Assembly (NCBI GenBank): GCA_964400725.1
Contig: CAYNVS010000003.1
Span: forward strand, 102,697 to 166,696
DNA: 64,000 nt
Reading direction: 5' to 3'
From: CAYNVS01 sp964400725
GTDB lineage: Bacteria; Myxococcota_A; SURF-8; CAYNVS01
In this document: one piece after another, positions 41,652 through 50,363 of the stretch
Layout of the letters: the number at the start of each line of letters is the position of its first letter
Position numbering within the stretch: the first letter of the stretch is position 1
Notes under the pieces: generated by a model
The model's database searches: none
What the model saw: the letters and a program-made list of their open reading frames with translations, nothing else
Told to the model about the DNA's origin: nothing
Translations under genes and position numbers: made by a program

Positions 41652-42548
41652 TTATTTGAGCTCCATATTCGATTCGAGCAAAATGGTCTGCGTCATGTCC
41701 GCCATTTGCGGCGCGTTCTTGGCTACGCCTATCTGCATAGAGATTTTGAGCGTCTGCTCGCCCTTCATGGTTTGTTTGGCCATGCGCCCTTCGTCGATAA
41801 GGAAAATAACCTCGCCAGTGAATTTTCCTTCGCCGGTCATTATCGGCTTGCCTGTAGCCGGATCGGACGGAGCTTCGATTTTCGTCGTCGCCGTTTCCTC
41901 GAGATAAACCGCCTTTTTGCCGTTATACTTATCGAATTTCTTTACTTTATAAATTACGCTCGTCTTGATTCCGGCGCTGCCGCCCATAGGCATGTTTATT
42001 GAAGTATTAAAAGCTCCGTCCCATTTGTCGCCAACGTTTACTTCTTTGTCTGGAAATAAAGCCTGCCCCTGATTGAGAGAATTGCGCATCGATTCGATGA
42101 AATCATTAGGGACGTCTTGCGGCATCCCCGTAGTGTCGAAGCTCAACACTTTGCCGGTTTGGTCGGTCTTCATGCCGAAGCTCATTCCTTTAACCATGTT
42201 GTCTATGTCGCCCGTCGGCGCGTCGGGAACGGATGTTTTGGTTTTGAAATCAGAGAAGGAGATTTTAATCGAGGCTGTTTTTCCTTCCGTCTCGCCGACG
42301 TCGTATTTTAGAGAACCGACGGATTCCATTTCGATTTTCATTGAATCTGCCGAGCCGCCGGGGGCGTTTTCCATCGCTTGCTGCGGCATTCCCTTCATTA
42401 TAATGGTCTGCTTTTGCGTCCATTTGTAGGAGAATGCGTCTCCTTTTTTATATTTATAAACGAGCTTTGTTCCGCCGGCGAGAGCCGCGGCGGAAAGAAG
42501 GATTGTAATTGCCGTAATTAAGACCGTAAGTTTATAATTGCGTTTCAT
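41652..42548 (-). CDS. Exported protein resembling DUF6263
   Basis: A 298-residue protein started at the ATG at 42548, which has GGAGG eight bases upstream and yields a clean signal peptide (residues ~1-24, cleavage near ALAGG). The mature part alternates beta strands (LVYKYKKGDAFSYKW, TASIKISFSDFKTK, VGDKWDGAF, AVYLEETATTKIE) with Met-rich spots, like DUF6263 proteins of bacterial envelopes. No catalytic motif is visible. It ends at its own terminator and stands alone between the rhomboid operon and two unknown genes. Confidence 0.55.
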   Translation of the reverse strand: MKRNYKLTVLITAITILLSAAALAGGTKLVYKYKKGDAFSYKWTQKQTIIMKGMPQQAMENAPGGSADSMKIEMESVGSLKYDVGETEGKTASIKISFSDFKTKTSVPDAPTGDIDNMVKGMSFGMKTDQTGKVLSFDTTGMPQDVPNDFIESMRNSLNQGQALFPDKEVNVGDKWDGAFNTSINMPMGGSAGIKTSVIYKVKKFDKYNGKKAVYLEETATTKIEAPSDPATGKPIMTGEGKFTGEVIFLIDEGRMAKQTMKGEQTLKISMQIGVAKNAPQMADMTQTILLESNMELK

Positions 42549-42844
42549 AATCTTTTCCTCCAAGTCGAAACGGTTTAAAGAACTTTAAATAATTAATTTA
42601 TACGTAAAGCCTTGTCGTGTCAAACGCGGCTGATTGTAAAGGGTATATAATTTCTATACGTCTCCGGTTTGGCGTAATTCGCGGGAGGAGCTTTATTCGC
42701 CCGACGCTTGCCGCATTTCATCTCTTTCTTCGCTTATTTTCCCATGCGTTCAGCGGAGTTACTTATGTAAATCTCTACGTTCTTTGCGGCCTCTTCGATT
42801 TCAGAGAGCGTCTTATTGCGGCTATTTTTTTTAGGGCGTAAATT

Positions 42845-43471
42845 TTACTTTGCCGCCTTTTTCGCGCCGGCTAAAAGAAAACCCAGCGCAATCGCCAAAA
42901 CTGCCGCGCTTAGAGCGCGCCATTCCGGAGGCAGAGAAAAAGTAAACGTGTGCGCCGGAACCCAGAAGAGAAAAGTTTTGGGAACAAATGATAGAAGAAA
43001 AACAGGATCCGCCGACTGCGCGAACCCTTTCAGCCCCCACTTCCGTCCGTCGTTTTTAATAACATAGTTGCAGTATTCGTGCGTCGTCATCATCATAAAA
43101 GCAAAGCCGCCTAAACAGTTAATCCACAGGCTTTTTGACAACGCCGCTGGCATAGCCTCAAACCACATTCCGCCGGTTGTCAGCGCGTCGGTTCCCGCGC
43201 TGAAAAGGGGAAAAGCCGCGGAAATCCATACGCCGAAAAAGCCCCATACGACCGCGCGTTGAATCGGCCTGTCAAGACCGCGTCCGCCTTTGAGATAATT
43301 TTTTATTACTTCGCCGCATGTTCCCAGCAAAAAGAATTTAGCGAAACCCATAAAATAAGGGTTTGCCTTGGTAATGGAAATAAAGGTCTTAGAGTCGGCT
43401 GCCGCCCAGACAAGGAAGGCCGCGGAGCTTAATGCGAAAAACCAATCCGAAATAATTGCGTATTTTTTCAT
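42845..43471 (-). CDS. Integral membrane protein, unknown
   Basis: A 208-residue protein with five or six predicted membrane helices (ISDWFFALSSAAFLVWAA, FFLLGTCGEVIKNYL, WGFFGVWISAAFPLFSAGT, LAIALGFLLAGA). Notable patches are GTCGEVIKNYLKGG, GGMWFEAMPAAL and THEYCNY. The layout recalls Mpv17/PMP22-like proteins, but I cannot assign it. It is 41 nt downstream of the small Cys-containing protein gene on the same strand, so the two probably share a message. Confidence 0.5.
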   Translation of the reverse strand: MKKYAIISDWFFALSSAAFLVWAAADSKTFISITKANPYFMGFAKFFLLGTCGEVIKNYLKGGRGLDRPIQRAVVWGFFGVWISAAFPLFSAGTDALTTGGMWFEAMPAALSKSLWINCLGGFAFMMMTTHEYCNYVIKNDGRKWGLKGFAQSADPVFLLSFVPKTFLFWVPAHTFTFSLPPEWRALSAAVLAIALGFLLAGAKKAAK

Positions 43472-43512
43472 TTAAGGAGTTCTCCTGCGGTAAAAATCAA
43501 GTTGAGCGGCGG

Positions 43513-43890
43513 CTAAAAACCTGCCGAGTCGTCCCCTTTGCTCTTTTTGCATAATTCGTTGGTTTCGGCGCACTCGCAGGCGATAGAGCCTCCGGTCTTT
43601 TTCGCCGCTATCCACGCGCTTTTTGCGCCGGCCTCCGCGGTCGGTTTGGATGCCGCGCATACGCGCCCTTCCGCCGCCGATTTATTAGTCGAGACGCATT
43701 TGCATGCGTACCATACGCGATGCACGAAATCTTCTTTGCTCTCCAAGCTCTCCGCGGCCTCTTTTATAAGCTCTACGCTTTGCTTGGCGGCCTCCTTCAT
43801 CTGCGGTCGTTTGTCGGGATTGGCCGTCCAGATATATACCGCCCCCGCAATGCAGGCCGCTATAACGGCGTAAAAAAAGAATTTAAGCAC
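43513..43890 (-). CDS. Small anchored protein with paired CxC motifs
   Basis: A 125-residue protein starting with GTG, with GGAGAT eight bases upstream. One N-terminal helix (residues ~3-22) anchors it, with the rest probably periplasmic. It has the cysteine pairs ACKC, VCAA, ACEC and LCKK, suggesting disulfides or metal binding. No family is recognised. It is followed closely by the membrane protein at 42845-43471. Confidence 0.5.
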   Translation of the reverse strand: MLKFFFYAVIAACIAGAVYIWTANPDKRPQMKEAAKQSVELIKEAAESLESKEDFVHRVWYACKCVSTNKSAAEGRVCAASKPTAEAGAKSAWIAAKKTGGSIACECAETNELCKKSKGDDSAGF

Positions 43891-44263
43891 GTCGTCAATC
43901 TCCAGCTTTCCGCAAAAGCGCTTAAGCGTTTACAATAAAAAAACATTACGGCAAATGCAAGGATGTTTAAGAGGTTATTTTGCTTCGGCTATATTCGCCA
44001 ATGGCCGGGCGCGGCATTTAGCGAAAAAGCAAATATAAAGAAAGAGTTTAGCGTTGTTTGAGCCCGGCTGAATGCGGCGCGTTAGTTCGCCGAGAAGCAA
44101 TGTATGGAAAGAAAAAGGGTCGCCGCAATTTTAAACTATTGAGAATCGCCGCGCCTTATAAATTCCAAACATGTTTCTTGCTTAAGCAAAATAAAATTGT
44201 TACTTTTATAAGAAATTCGTATCATTAAACATTAACTCCTTAATAGGCGCAGGTTATACGGCA
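43891..44263. other. Divergent intergenic region
   Basis: This 373-nt gap separates two divergent genes. It includes a 10-bp palindrome, CGCTTAAGCG (43919-43928), near the start of the leftward gene. I find no convincing promoter pair for the rightward lipoprotein gene, and no RNA gene. Confidence 0.45.
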
Positions 44264-46759
44264 ATGAAAAAAAATATTCTTTCGACGCTTTGTTTATTGG
44301 CGGTCGCGGCTCTTGTTTCTTTAACTGCGTTTGCAGGCTGCGCCGGTACGAATAATTCCAACAACCCCGCGGACGCGGATGTTGACGGCGGGGAAATTGC
44401 GGAAACTTCCGAAACCGACGAAACTGAAAAGGAATACCCGTCTTCCTCTTTCATTTACGAGAAGCGGACGCAGTCTTTTTCTCTTGCCGACGAAAGTTTT
44501 GAACAGAAGTTCGCCGATTATTTCATTACCTCCGATAAACTTCCCTCTCTCGACGTCCGCGCTTTGGTTGTAATTGACGGAACGGCGTTCGCGGGAACGG
44601 CGGAGGGCGTCTATATGAAGAAGGCGGACGATAGCGCCTTCAAGCCATCCGGAACCCAGTGCCTTGTTTCGGAAGCTGAAAACAACGCGGTAGTCGGCAT
44701 TGGAACGGCCAAATACGACGGGAAAATAGCCGTCGCGTTCAAGAACAGAATCGGATTGATTGCGGCGGACGGCTCTACTTGCGAAGTTATGTCTTTTCAG
44801 CTTCCTTCTTTAACCTCAATAGCGACGACAAGCTCGCGGCTTGTTATTGGAACCTCGGACGGCGTATGGGAATGGAACGGAAAAAATTGGGATGGAATTC
44901 TGGCAATGAATTCAATCGTAAACGTCCGCAGTCTTGCCGTTCATTCAGACGGCAAGGTTTATGTTGCGATTGACGACCTAAAAGTAATGCGGATTGACGG
45001 CGCGGGCGCTGCGGGCGGCATGAGCGCGTCCGCCGGCGACTTTCCCGACGACGACGTAAGAGCTATAGCAAGCTGCGGCGACAAGCTGATTTTTGCGACC
45101 AAAACCGGCGCGGCCGTTCACGCGGGAACGACGAAGACGCTGAAAACCGCAGGCATCGGCGCGCTGCCGACCGACGACAACATCGCGTTAGCCTGCAACG
45201 CGACTCATATAATAATCGGGCACGCAATCGGCGCGACGGTTACGCCGTATGATTTTTCTACGATGGAACATTATGTTTCTATGCGCTGGCTCGCCGACAA
45301 TAGAGCTTCAGCGGTCGCGCTAGGGGAGGGGAGCGAAATCTACGCCGGCGGCGTAAAAGGCGTTACTCGAATTTTCCGCAAAAGCCGCACTCTAGCGGAA
45401 AAAGAAAAGGTCTTCGACGGTTACGTCCCGTATTTTTGGCGGTTGGACGGTTTTGTCGCCGCGCATGGAATTACAAAAACTCCGTGGGACGACGTTTCTA
45501 CTCAAACAAAAGGCGACAAAGATAACGACGGCCTATGGACGCAAATGATGATAGGCGGATGGAGCTTCGGCGCCGCGGCCACCGGCAACGCAAAATATTG
45601 CGATTACGCTAGAAAAGCTCTGCAATTAATGTTTATGCAAATAGACCTTCCGGCGATTAGCTTTAAAGCTCTCGGAAAGGATAAAGGTTTTATCGCGCGT
45701 TCCATTATCAGCCAGGACGAACCCGACTTGTGGAAACTAAAGGTCGATCAAGCCGAGCATGTAAAGCTGGGCGACGGTACGCAAAAAGATATTTTAAGGT
45801 GGAACGAAGTTGCTTACAACGGCAAGAAATATTTATGGAAAGCCGACACTTCATCCGACGAATACGCGGGGCACTTCTTCGGTTATCCGGTTTACTACGA
45901 CCTTTGCGCCACGGCGGAAGAAAAAGTTAAAATCGCCGAGTATGTCGCGGTTGCGACGAAGTACATAATCAACGGAGGATACCAGCTAATAGACCTTGAC
46001 GGAACCCGCACTCTTTACGGATTATGGGATCCGGATTCAATTCCTATCGCGGTTGACGGAATAAGCGCATGCCTTGACAACGGTTACGATATGGGAAGGT
46101 GCTTCTCGTCGTACGGCGGAGGCGGATGGCTTAACTCGATTGAAGTTTTAGGCATGATGCTGGCTGCTTACCACGTAACGGGAGACACGTCTTTCTACGA
46201 CGCCTACGAGTTCCTTATCTCGAAGAGATACGACGAAATAGCGATGCCCAACGAGAATACGATGACTATAACCAATTCGAGCATGGCGAATCATTCCGAT
46301 CACGAGCTTGCAATGCTCGCTTACACGACGCTGCTGCGCTACGAGCCGAACGACGACCGCCGGGCTAAATGGCGCGCCGGGCTTGAATTTCTGTACGACT
46401 ACGAACGCATCGAGCGCAACCCGTGGTGGACGGCCGTAATGGCGTTGTCCGGCGGCGCGCTGACCGAGCGGGACGTTAAGAATTCGCTTCGCACTCTTCG
46501 CGAAATTCCCGACGACAACCGCGAATGGCTGGTTGACAACCATCATCGCAAAGACGGCGGAAAAATAACCGGAAGCCGAAACGGCGGGACGCAGCTTGAC
46601 GTAGTATTCCCTTACGACGAGATACGCGCGGTTTGGTGGAACGGCAACATGCGGGACGTTTCAGACGGAGGCGACGGCAGATCGCGCAACGCTCCAACGT
46701 ATTGGCTGCTGCCGTATTACATGAATCTTTACAGCGGGCTGATTGTGGAGGCGAAATAA
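44264..46759 (+). CDS. Large lipoprotein: propeller-like N half and alpha-helical C half
   Basis: An 831-residue lipoprotein (lipobox FAGC, Cys near 26) with a short acidic linker (NPADADVDGGE). Residues ~75-385 contain repeated strands of the type VIGTSDGVWEWNG, VYVAIDDLKVMRIDG, LIFATKTGAAVHAG and IYAGGVKGVTRI, consistent with a beta-propeller similar to ligand-sensing Reg_prop repeats. Residues ~390-825 are helical, with paired aromatic motifs (YCDYARKALQLMF, YEFLISKRYDEI, NPWWTAVMALSGG), suggesting an alpha/alpha toroid like some glycosidases or lyases. No catalytic residues can be named. It is likely exposed on the periplasmic or outer face. Confidence 0.55.
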   Translation: MKKNILSTLCLLAVAALVSLTAFAGCAGTNNSNNPADADVDGGEIAETSETDETEKEYPSSSFIYEKRTQSFSLADESFEQKFADYFITSDKLPSLDVRALVVIDGTAFAGTAEGVYMKKADDSAFKPSGTQCLVSEAENNAVVGIGTAKYDGKIAVAFKNRIGLIAADGSTCEVMSFQLPSLTSIATTSSRLVIGTSDGVWEWNGKNWDGILAMNSIVNVRSLAVHSDGKVYVAIDDLKVMRIDGAGAAGGMSASAGDFPDDDVRAIASCGDKLIFATKTGAAVHAGTTKTLKTAGIGALPTDDNIALACNATHIIIGHAIGATVTPYDFSTMEHYVSMRWLADNRASAVALGEGSEIYAGGVKGVTRIFRKSRTLAEKEKVFDGYVPYFWRLDGFVAAHGITKTPWDDVSTQTKGDKDNDGLWTQMMIGGWSFGAAATGNAKYCDYARKALQLMFMQIDLPAISFKALGKDKGFIARSIISQDEPDLWKLKVDQAEHVKLGDGTQKDILRWNEVAYNGKKYLWKADTSSDEYAGHFFGYPVYYDLCATAEEKVKIAEYVAVATKYIINGGYQLIDLDGTRTLYGLWDPDSIPIAVDGISACLDNGYDMGRCFSSYGGGGWLNSIEVLGMMLAAYHVTGDTSFYDAYEFLISKRYDEIAMPNENTMTITNSSMANHSDHELAMLAYTTLLRYEPNDDRRAKWRAGLEFLYDYERIERNPWWTAVMALSGGALTERDVKNSLRTLREIPDDNREWLVDNHHRKDGGKITGSRNGGTQLDVVFPYDEIRAVWWNGNMRDVSDGGDGRSRNAPTYWLLPYYMNLYSGLIVEAK

Positions 46760-46847
46760 CTTTTAGCGGGTCTCCAAAGATTTGTCATTAAAGCGGGCTC
46801 AATCCTTCGACCTTTAAAATCTAAAATCCGCGGCATTGCGATTATCC

Positions 46848-46876
46848 TTGACGATTATATTTTGCGTCAATAAAAT
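46848..46876 (+). promoter_or_regulatory. Promoter of the metH operon, with internal inverted repeat
   Basis: TTGACG (46848-46853) and TAAAAT (46871-46876) have ideal 17-nt spacing. TTGACG is mirrored by CGTCAA at 46865-46870, forming a 6-bp inverted repeat within the promoter. The leader to the metH start is only ~43 nt, too short for a cobalamin or SAM riboswitch. Confidence 0.7.
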
Positions 46877-46925
46877 ATTAGCGCTTTTTTAATTGACTTT
46901 GTTGAGCTAATGCGGAGCGCGGGCC

Positions 46926-49900
46926 GTGAATTTGAACGAACTCTTAAAGAAAAGAATATTGCTTCTCGACGGCGCCATGGGTTCGGCCATTCAAGCGTTG
47001 AAGCTGGGCGACGTAGCGTTTGGCGGCCATGCGGGCTGCAACGAATATCTTACGATTTCTCGCCCCGGGGCAATCGCCGCAATCCACGAATCGTACATGG
47101 CGGCGGGCGCTGATATTATCGAGACCAACACCTTCGGCGCAAACGTCTCCGCGCTGGGCGAATACGGCCTTGCCGATCAAATTAAAGAGATAAACCTCGC
47201 CGCGGCGAAACTTGCGCGCGCCTGCGCGGACAAGTATTCGTCGTACGACCGTCCTCGCTTCGTCGCCGGTTCGGTTGGGCCGGGCACAAAGCTGCCGACC
47301 TTAGGCCAGATCGGCTTTTACGCGCTTCTTGACGGCTACCGCCGCCAGTGCGACGGCTTAATTGAAGGCGGCGCCGATATGTTGATTATCGAAACGGTGC
47401 AGGACTTGCTTCAGGCTAAAGCGGCCGTTATTGCAGCCAAAGAGGCGATGAACGCCGCGAAAAAAAGTTTGCCGATTTTTGTTTCGGTTACGGTTGAGCG
47501 AACCGGCGCGCTTTTAACGGGCAGCGACGTTTCGGCGGTTATTGCCGCCTTGGAGCCGCTAGGCATAGACGTTTTAGGGCTGAATTGCGCCACCGGTCCG
47601 ACGGCCATGCGGCCGCACCTTCAAGCGATGGCGCGCAGATGGACTAAAGGTATGGGGCTTTACCCTAACGCCGGGCTTCCTGTTTTGGGCGAAAACGGCG
47701 CGGTTTATCCGGAATCGCCCGAAGAATTCGCCGCCGCAATTTCTGAATTTGTCGCCGGTCTTCCTATTGGAATCGTAGGCGGATGCTGCGGAACGACAGA
47801 AGCGCATATTCGGGCTCTTGCGAAAGTCGTCGAGAACGCCGCGCCGGCGTTAAACTCGGCGATTGAAGTCAACGCGCTTTCAAGCCTTTTCAACGGAGTC
47901 GACGCAAGACAAACCCCGCCGCCGCTGTATATTGGGGAGCGAGCGAACGCGACCGGCGGAAAGGCGTTTCGCGACGCGCTGCTTGCCGACGACTACGATA
48001 AAGCGTTCGGAATACTCGTCGAGCAGGAAGATTGGGGGAGCCACGCCGCCGACTTGTCGGTGGCGTACGCCGGCAGAGACGAAATGCGCGATATGGAAGA
48101 GATGGTTTCGCGCGCGGCGCGCGAGTGCAGGCTGCCGCTGTGCGTCGATTCCAATCAGCCCGAAGTGATTGAGAAGGCTTTGTCTCTTTATCCTGGGCGG
48201 GCGATAATAAACTCAATAAATCTTGAGGACGGAGGCAAAAAGGCGTCGCGGCTGCTGCCGGTCGCGAAAAAATTCGGCGCGGCGATTGTGTGCCTTACCA
48301 TTGACGAGACCGGTATGGCCTTGACGGCCGACCGAAAGGTCGAAGTCGCAAGAAGGCTCGTCGATTTATGCGTAAACGGCCACGGTCTGAGGCAGGCCGA
48401 CCTTTTTATCGACGCGCTCACTTTTACAATCGGTTCGGGAGATCCGTCGCTTAAAAACGCCGCCGCGGAAACCATAGAGGCGATTAAGAGGATTAAAGCC
48501 GAGTTTCCCGACGCGAATACGCTGCTGGGCGTTTCAAACGTCAGCTTCGGTTTGTCGCCGAAAAGCAGACAGGCGCTAAACTCCGTCTTTCTGGACATGT
48601 GCATTAAGGCCGGTCTTGACGCGGCGATATTGAACCCTAAACAAATTGTAGCGCTCCACGATCTCGCGGCGGACGACGCGTCGGCGGCGGAGGATTTAAT
48701 ATTGAACCGCGCGCGCGGCGGAAAAGATCCGCTTGAGGCGTTCATCGCGCATTTCGAGTCGCGTCCGCGGGACGGCGAAGCCGGCGCCGAGGAAGAAGAG
48801 AAGAAGACTCCAGCGCAGTCGGCGTTCGATGGAATCGTTAAAGGCCGTCCGGAGCGGTCTATTGCCAGCCTTTCGGCGCTTTTATGCGAAAAGACCGCCG
48901 AGGAAATTTTAAACGAGATTCTTGTTCCCGCAATGAAACATGTAGGCGAGTTGTTCGGTTCGGGAAAGCTGCAGCTGCCGTTCGTGCTGAAGAGCGCGGA
49001 AGCGATGAAGAAGTCGGTGGACGCTCTGCGGCCTCATTTCAAGGTCGGCGGCGGCGCGAATGCGAGCCGGAAGCTTTTAATAGCCACGGTGCGCGGCGAC
49101 GTGCACGACATCGGGAAGAATCTTGTCGGCATCATTGTGGGCAACAACGGTTTCGAGGTGATCGACCTCGGCACGAAGGTTCCCGTGGAAACGATTATTG
49201 AAGCCGCGAAAAAGCACAAGCCCGACGCCGTAGGAATGTCGGGGCTGCTTGTCAGCTCGGCGATGGCGATGGCCGACAATTTAAAAACTATGCGGGACGA
49301 AGGGTTCGACGTTCCGGTTCTGGTCGGCGGAGCCGCTTTGACGCCTGAGTACGCCGCCGAAACGCTGGCGTCGTCTTACGGGCCGGGCAAAGTCGTTTAC
49401 TGCGCCGACGCCTTCGCCGGACTCTCCGCAATGCGCAAAATAGAGGAAGGAACGCCCTTGGGCGAGGCGCGGAATACAGTTCATAGAATTCTTCCGAAGG
49501 ATTCTTTTGTGGTTAAAGCGGCGGAAATCGCTCAGATCGAAGCGCCGGAGCCTCCGTTTTACGGCTCGCGAATAATTGCGGACGTGGAGATGAACGATAT
49601 TTATCCGCTAATTAACGAGGTCGCGCTTTTCAGAGGCAGATGGGGATACAGGCGCGGCGCAATGTCGGCGCGGGAATACTCCGAGCTCATAGAAAACGAA
49701 GTTAAGCCGAAATACGACGCTTTGAAAAAAGCGGCGCAGGCAGGCGGGTTGTTCAAACCGCAAATAGCTTACGGCTGGTTTAAATGCAGAAGCGAAGGGG
49801 ACGCGGTAATTGTGAACGACGCGGGCGCGGAAACTAAGTTTGTTTTTCCGAGGAGAAAGCTCGATCCGCGGGTTTGCATTGCGGATTTTTTTCGACCGGA

Positions 49901-50312
49901 CGAGGACGTCGCCGGCTTTTTCATAGTAACTTTGGGCTCTGAAATCGAGAAGAGGAGCAAGTCGGCGCTTGCGAAAGACGAATACCTAAATTACTACCTG
50001 CTCCACGGTTTGGCGGTAGAGGCGACCGACGCGCTTGCGGAGCTCTGCCACGAGTTAATGCGAAAAGAACTGGGAATCGGGGAGGAGAAGCGGCTTGATT
50101 GGCAAGGGCTCGCAACTCAGAAATACCGCGGAAGCCGTTACGGTTTCGGCTACCCGGCGTGTCCGGATTTATCCGCCAACGGCCTTGTCGCCAAGCTGGT
50201 CGGAGCGGAAAACATAGGCGTAGCTCTTACGGAAAGCTGGCAGATGGTTCCCGAATTTACGACTTCGGCAATCGTAGTCCATCACCCTCAGGCTAAATAT
50301 TTTGCGGTATAA
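46926..50312 (+). CDS. metH: Cobalamin-dependent methionine synthase
   Basis: An 1128-residue enzyme that moves a methyl group from methyltetrahydrofolate to homocysteine through B12. Start is GTG. Domains in order: homocysteine-binding barrel with zinc cysteines (GLNCATG, C~221; GGCCGTT, C~287-288), a pterin-binding barrel (GERANATGGKAFRD... onward), the helical cap, a B12-binding domain with DVHDIGKN (axial His ~727) and a C-terminal activation domain (SAREYSELIE, YGFGYPACPD). It is shorter than E. coli MetH (1227) but has all modules. The reactivation partner would be a flavodoxin or similar; a rubredoxin is encoded two genes downstream. Confidence 0.97.
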   Translation: MNLNELLKKRILLLDGAMGSAIQALKLGDVAFGGHAGCNEYLTISRPGAIAAIHESYMAAGADIIETNTFGANVSALGEYGLADQIKEINLAAAKLARACADKYSSYDRPRFVAGSVGPGTKLPTLGQIGFYALLDGYRRQCDGLIEGGADMLIIETVQDLLQAKAAVIAAKEAMNAAKKSLPIFVSVTVERTGALLTGSDVSAVIAALEPLGIDVLGLNCATGPTAMRPHLQAMARRWTKGMGLYPNAGLPVLGENGAVYPESPEEFAAAISEFVAGLPIGIVGGCCGTTEAHIRALAKVVENAAPALNSAIEVNALSSLFNGVDARQTPPPLYIGERANATGGKAFRDALLADDYDKAFGILVEQEDWGSHAADLSVAYAGRDEMRDMEEMVSRAARECRLPLCVDSNQPEVIEKALSLYPGRAIINSINLEDGGKKASRLLPVAKKFGAAIVCLTIDETGMALTADRKVEVARRLVDLCVNGHGLRQADLFIDALTFTIGSGDPSLKNAAAETIEAIKRIKAEFPDANTLLGVSNVSFGLSPKSRQALNSVFLDMCIKAGLDAAILNPKQIVALHDLAADDASAAEDLILNRARGGKDPLEAFIAHFESRPRDGEAGAEEEEKKTPAQSAFDGIVKGRPERSIASLSALLCEKTAEEILNEILVPAMKHVGELFGSGKLQLPFVLKSAEAMKKSVDALRPHFKVGGGANASRKLLIATVRGDVHDIGKNLVGIIVGNNGFEVIDLGTKVPVETIIEAAKKHKPDAVGMSGLLVSSAMAMADNLKTMRDEGFDVPVLVGGAALTPEYAAETLASSYGPGKVVYCADAFAGLSAMRKIEEGTPLGEARNTVHRILPKDSFVVKAAEIAQIEAPEPPFYGSRIIADVEMNDIYPLINEVALFRGRWGYRRGAMSAREYSELIENEVKPKYDALKKAAQAGGLFKPQIAYGWFKCRSEGDAVIVNDAGAETKFVFPRRKLDPRVCIADFFRPDEDVAGFFIVTLGSEIEKRSKSALAKDEYLNYYLLHGLAVEATDALAELCHELMRKELGIGEEKRLDWQGLATQKYRGSRYGFGYPACPDLSANGLVAKLVGAENIGVALTESWQMVPEFTTSAIVVHHPQAKYFAV

Positions 50313-50363
50313 ACGGCTCGCCGCGGCGCCGGCGGACGGGACAGGCGGAGGATTTATTGTAAA

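Noticed and set aside
46877..46925. A cobalamin or SAM riboswitch ahead of metH
   Set aside because: The leader between the predicted start site and the GTG is too short, and no B12-box-like sequence is seen. None is seen ahead of the TonB receptor operon either.
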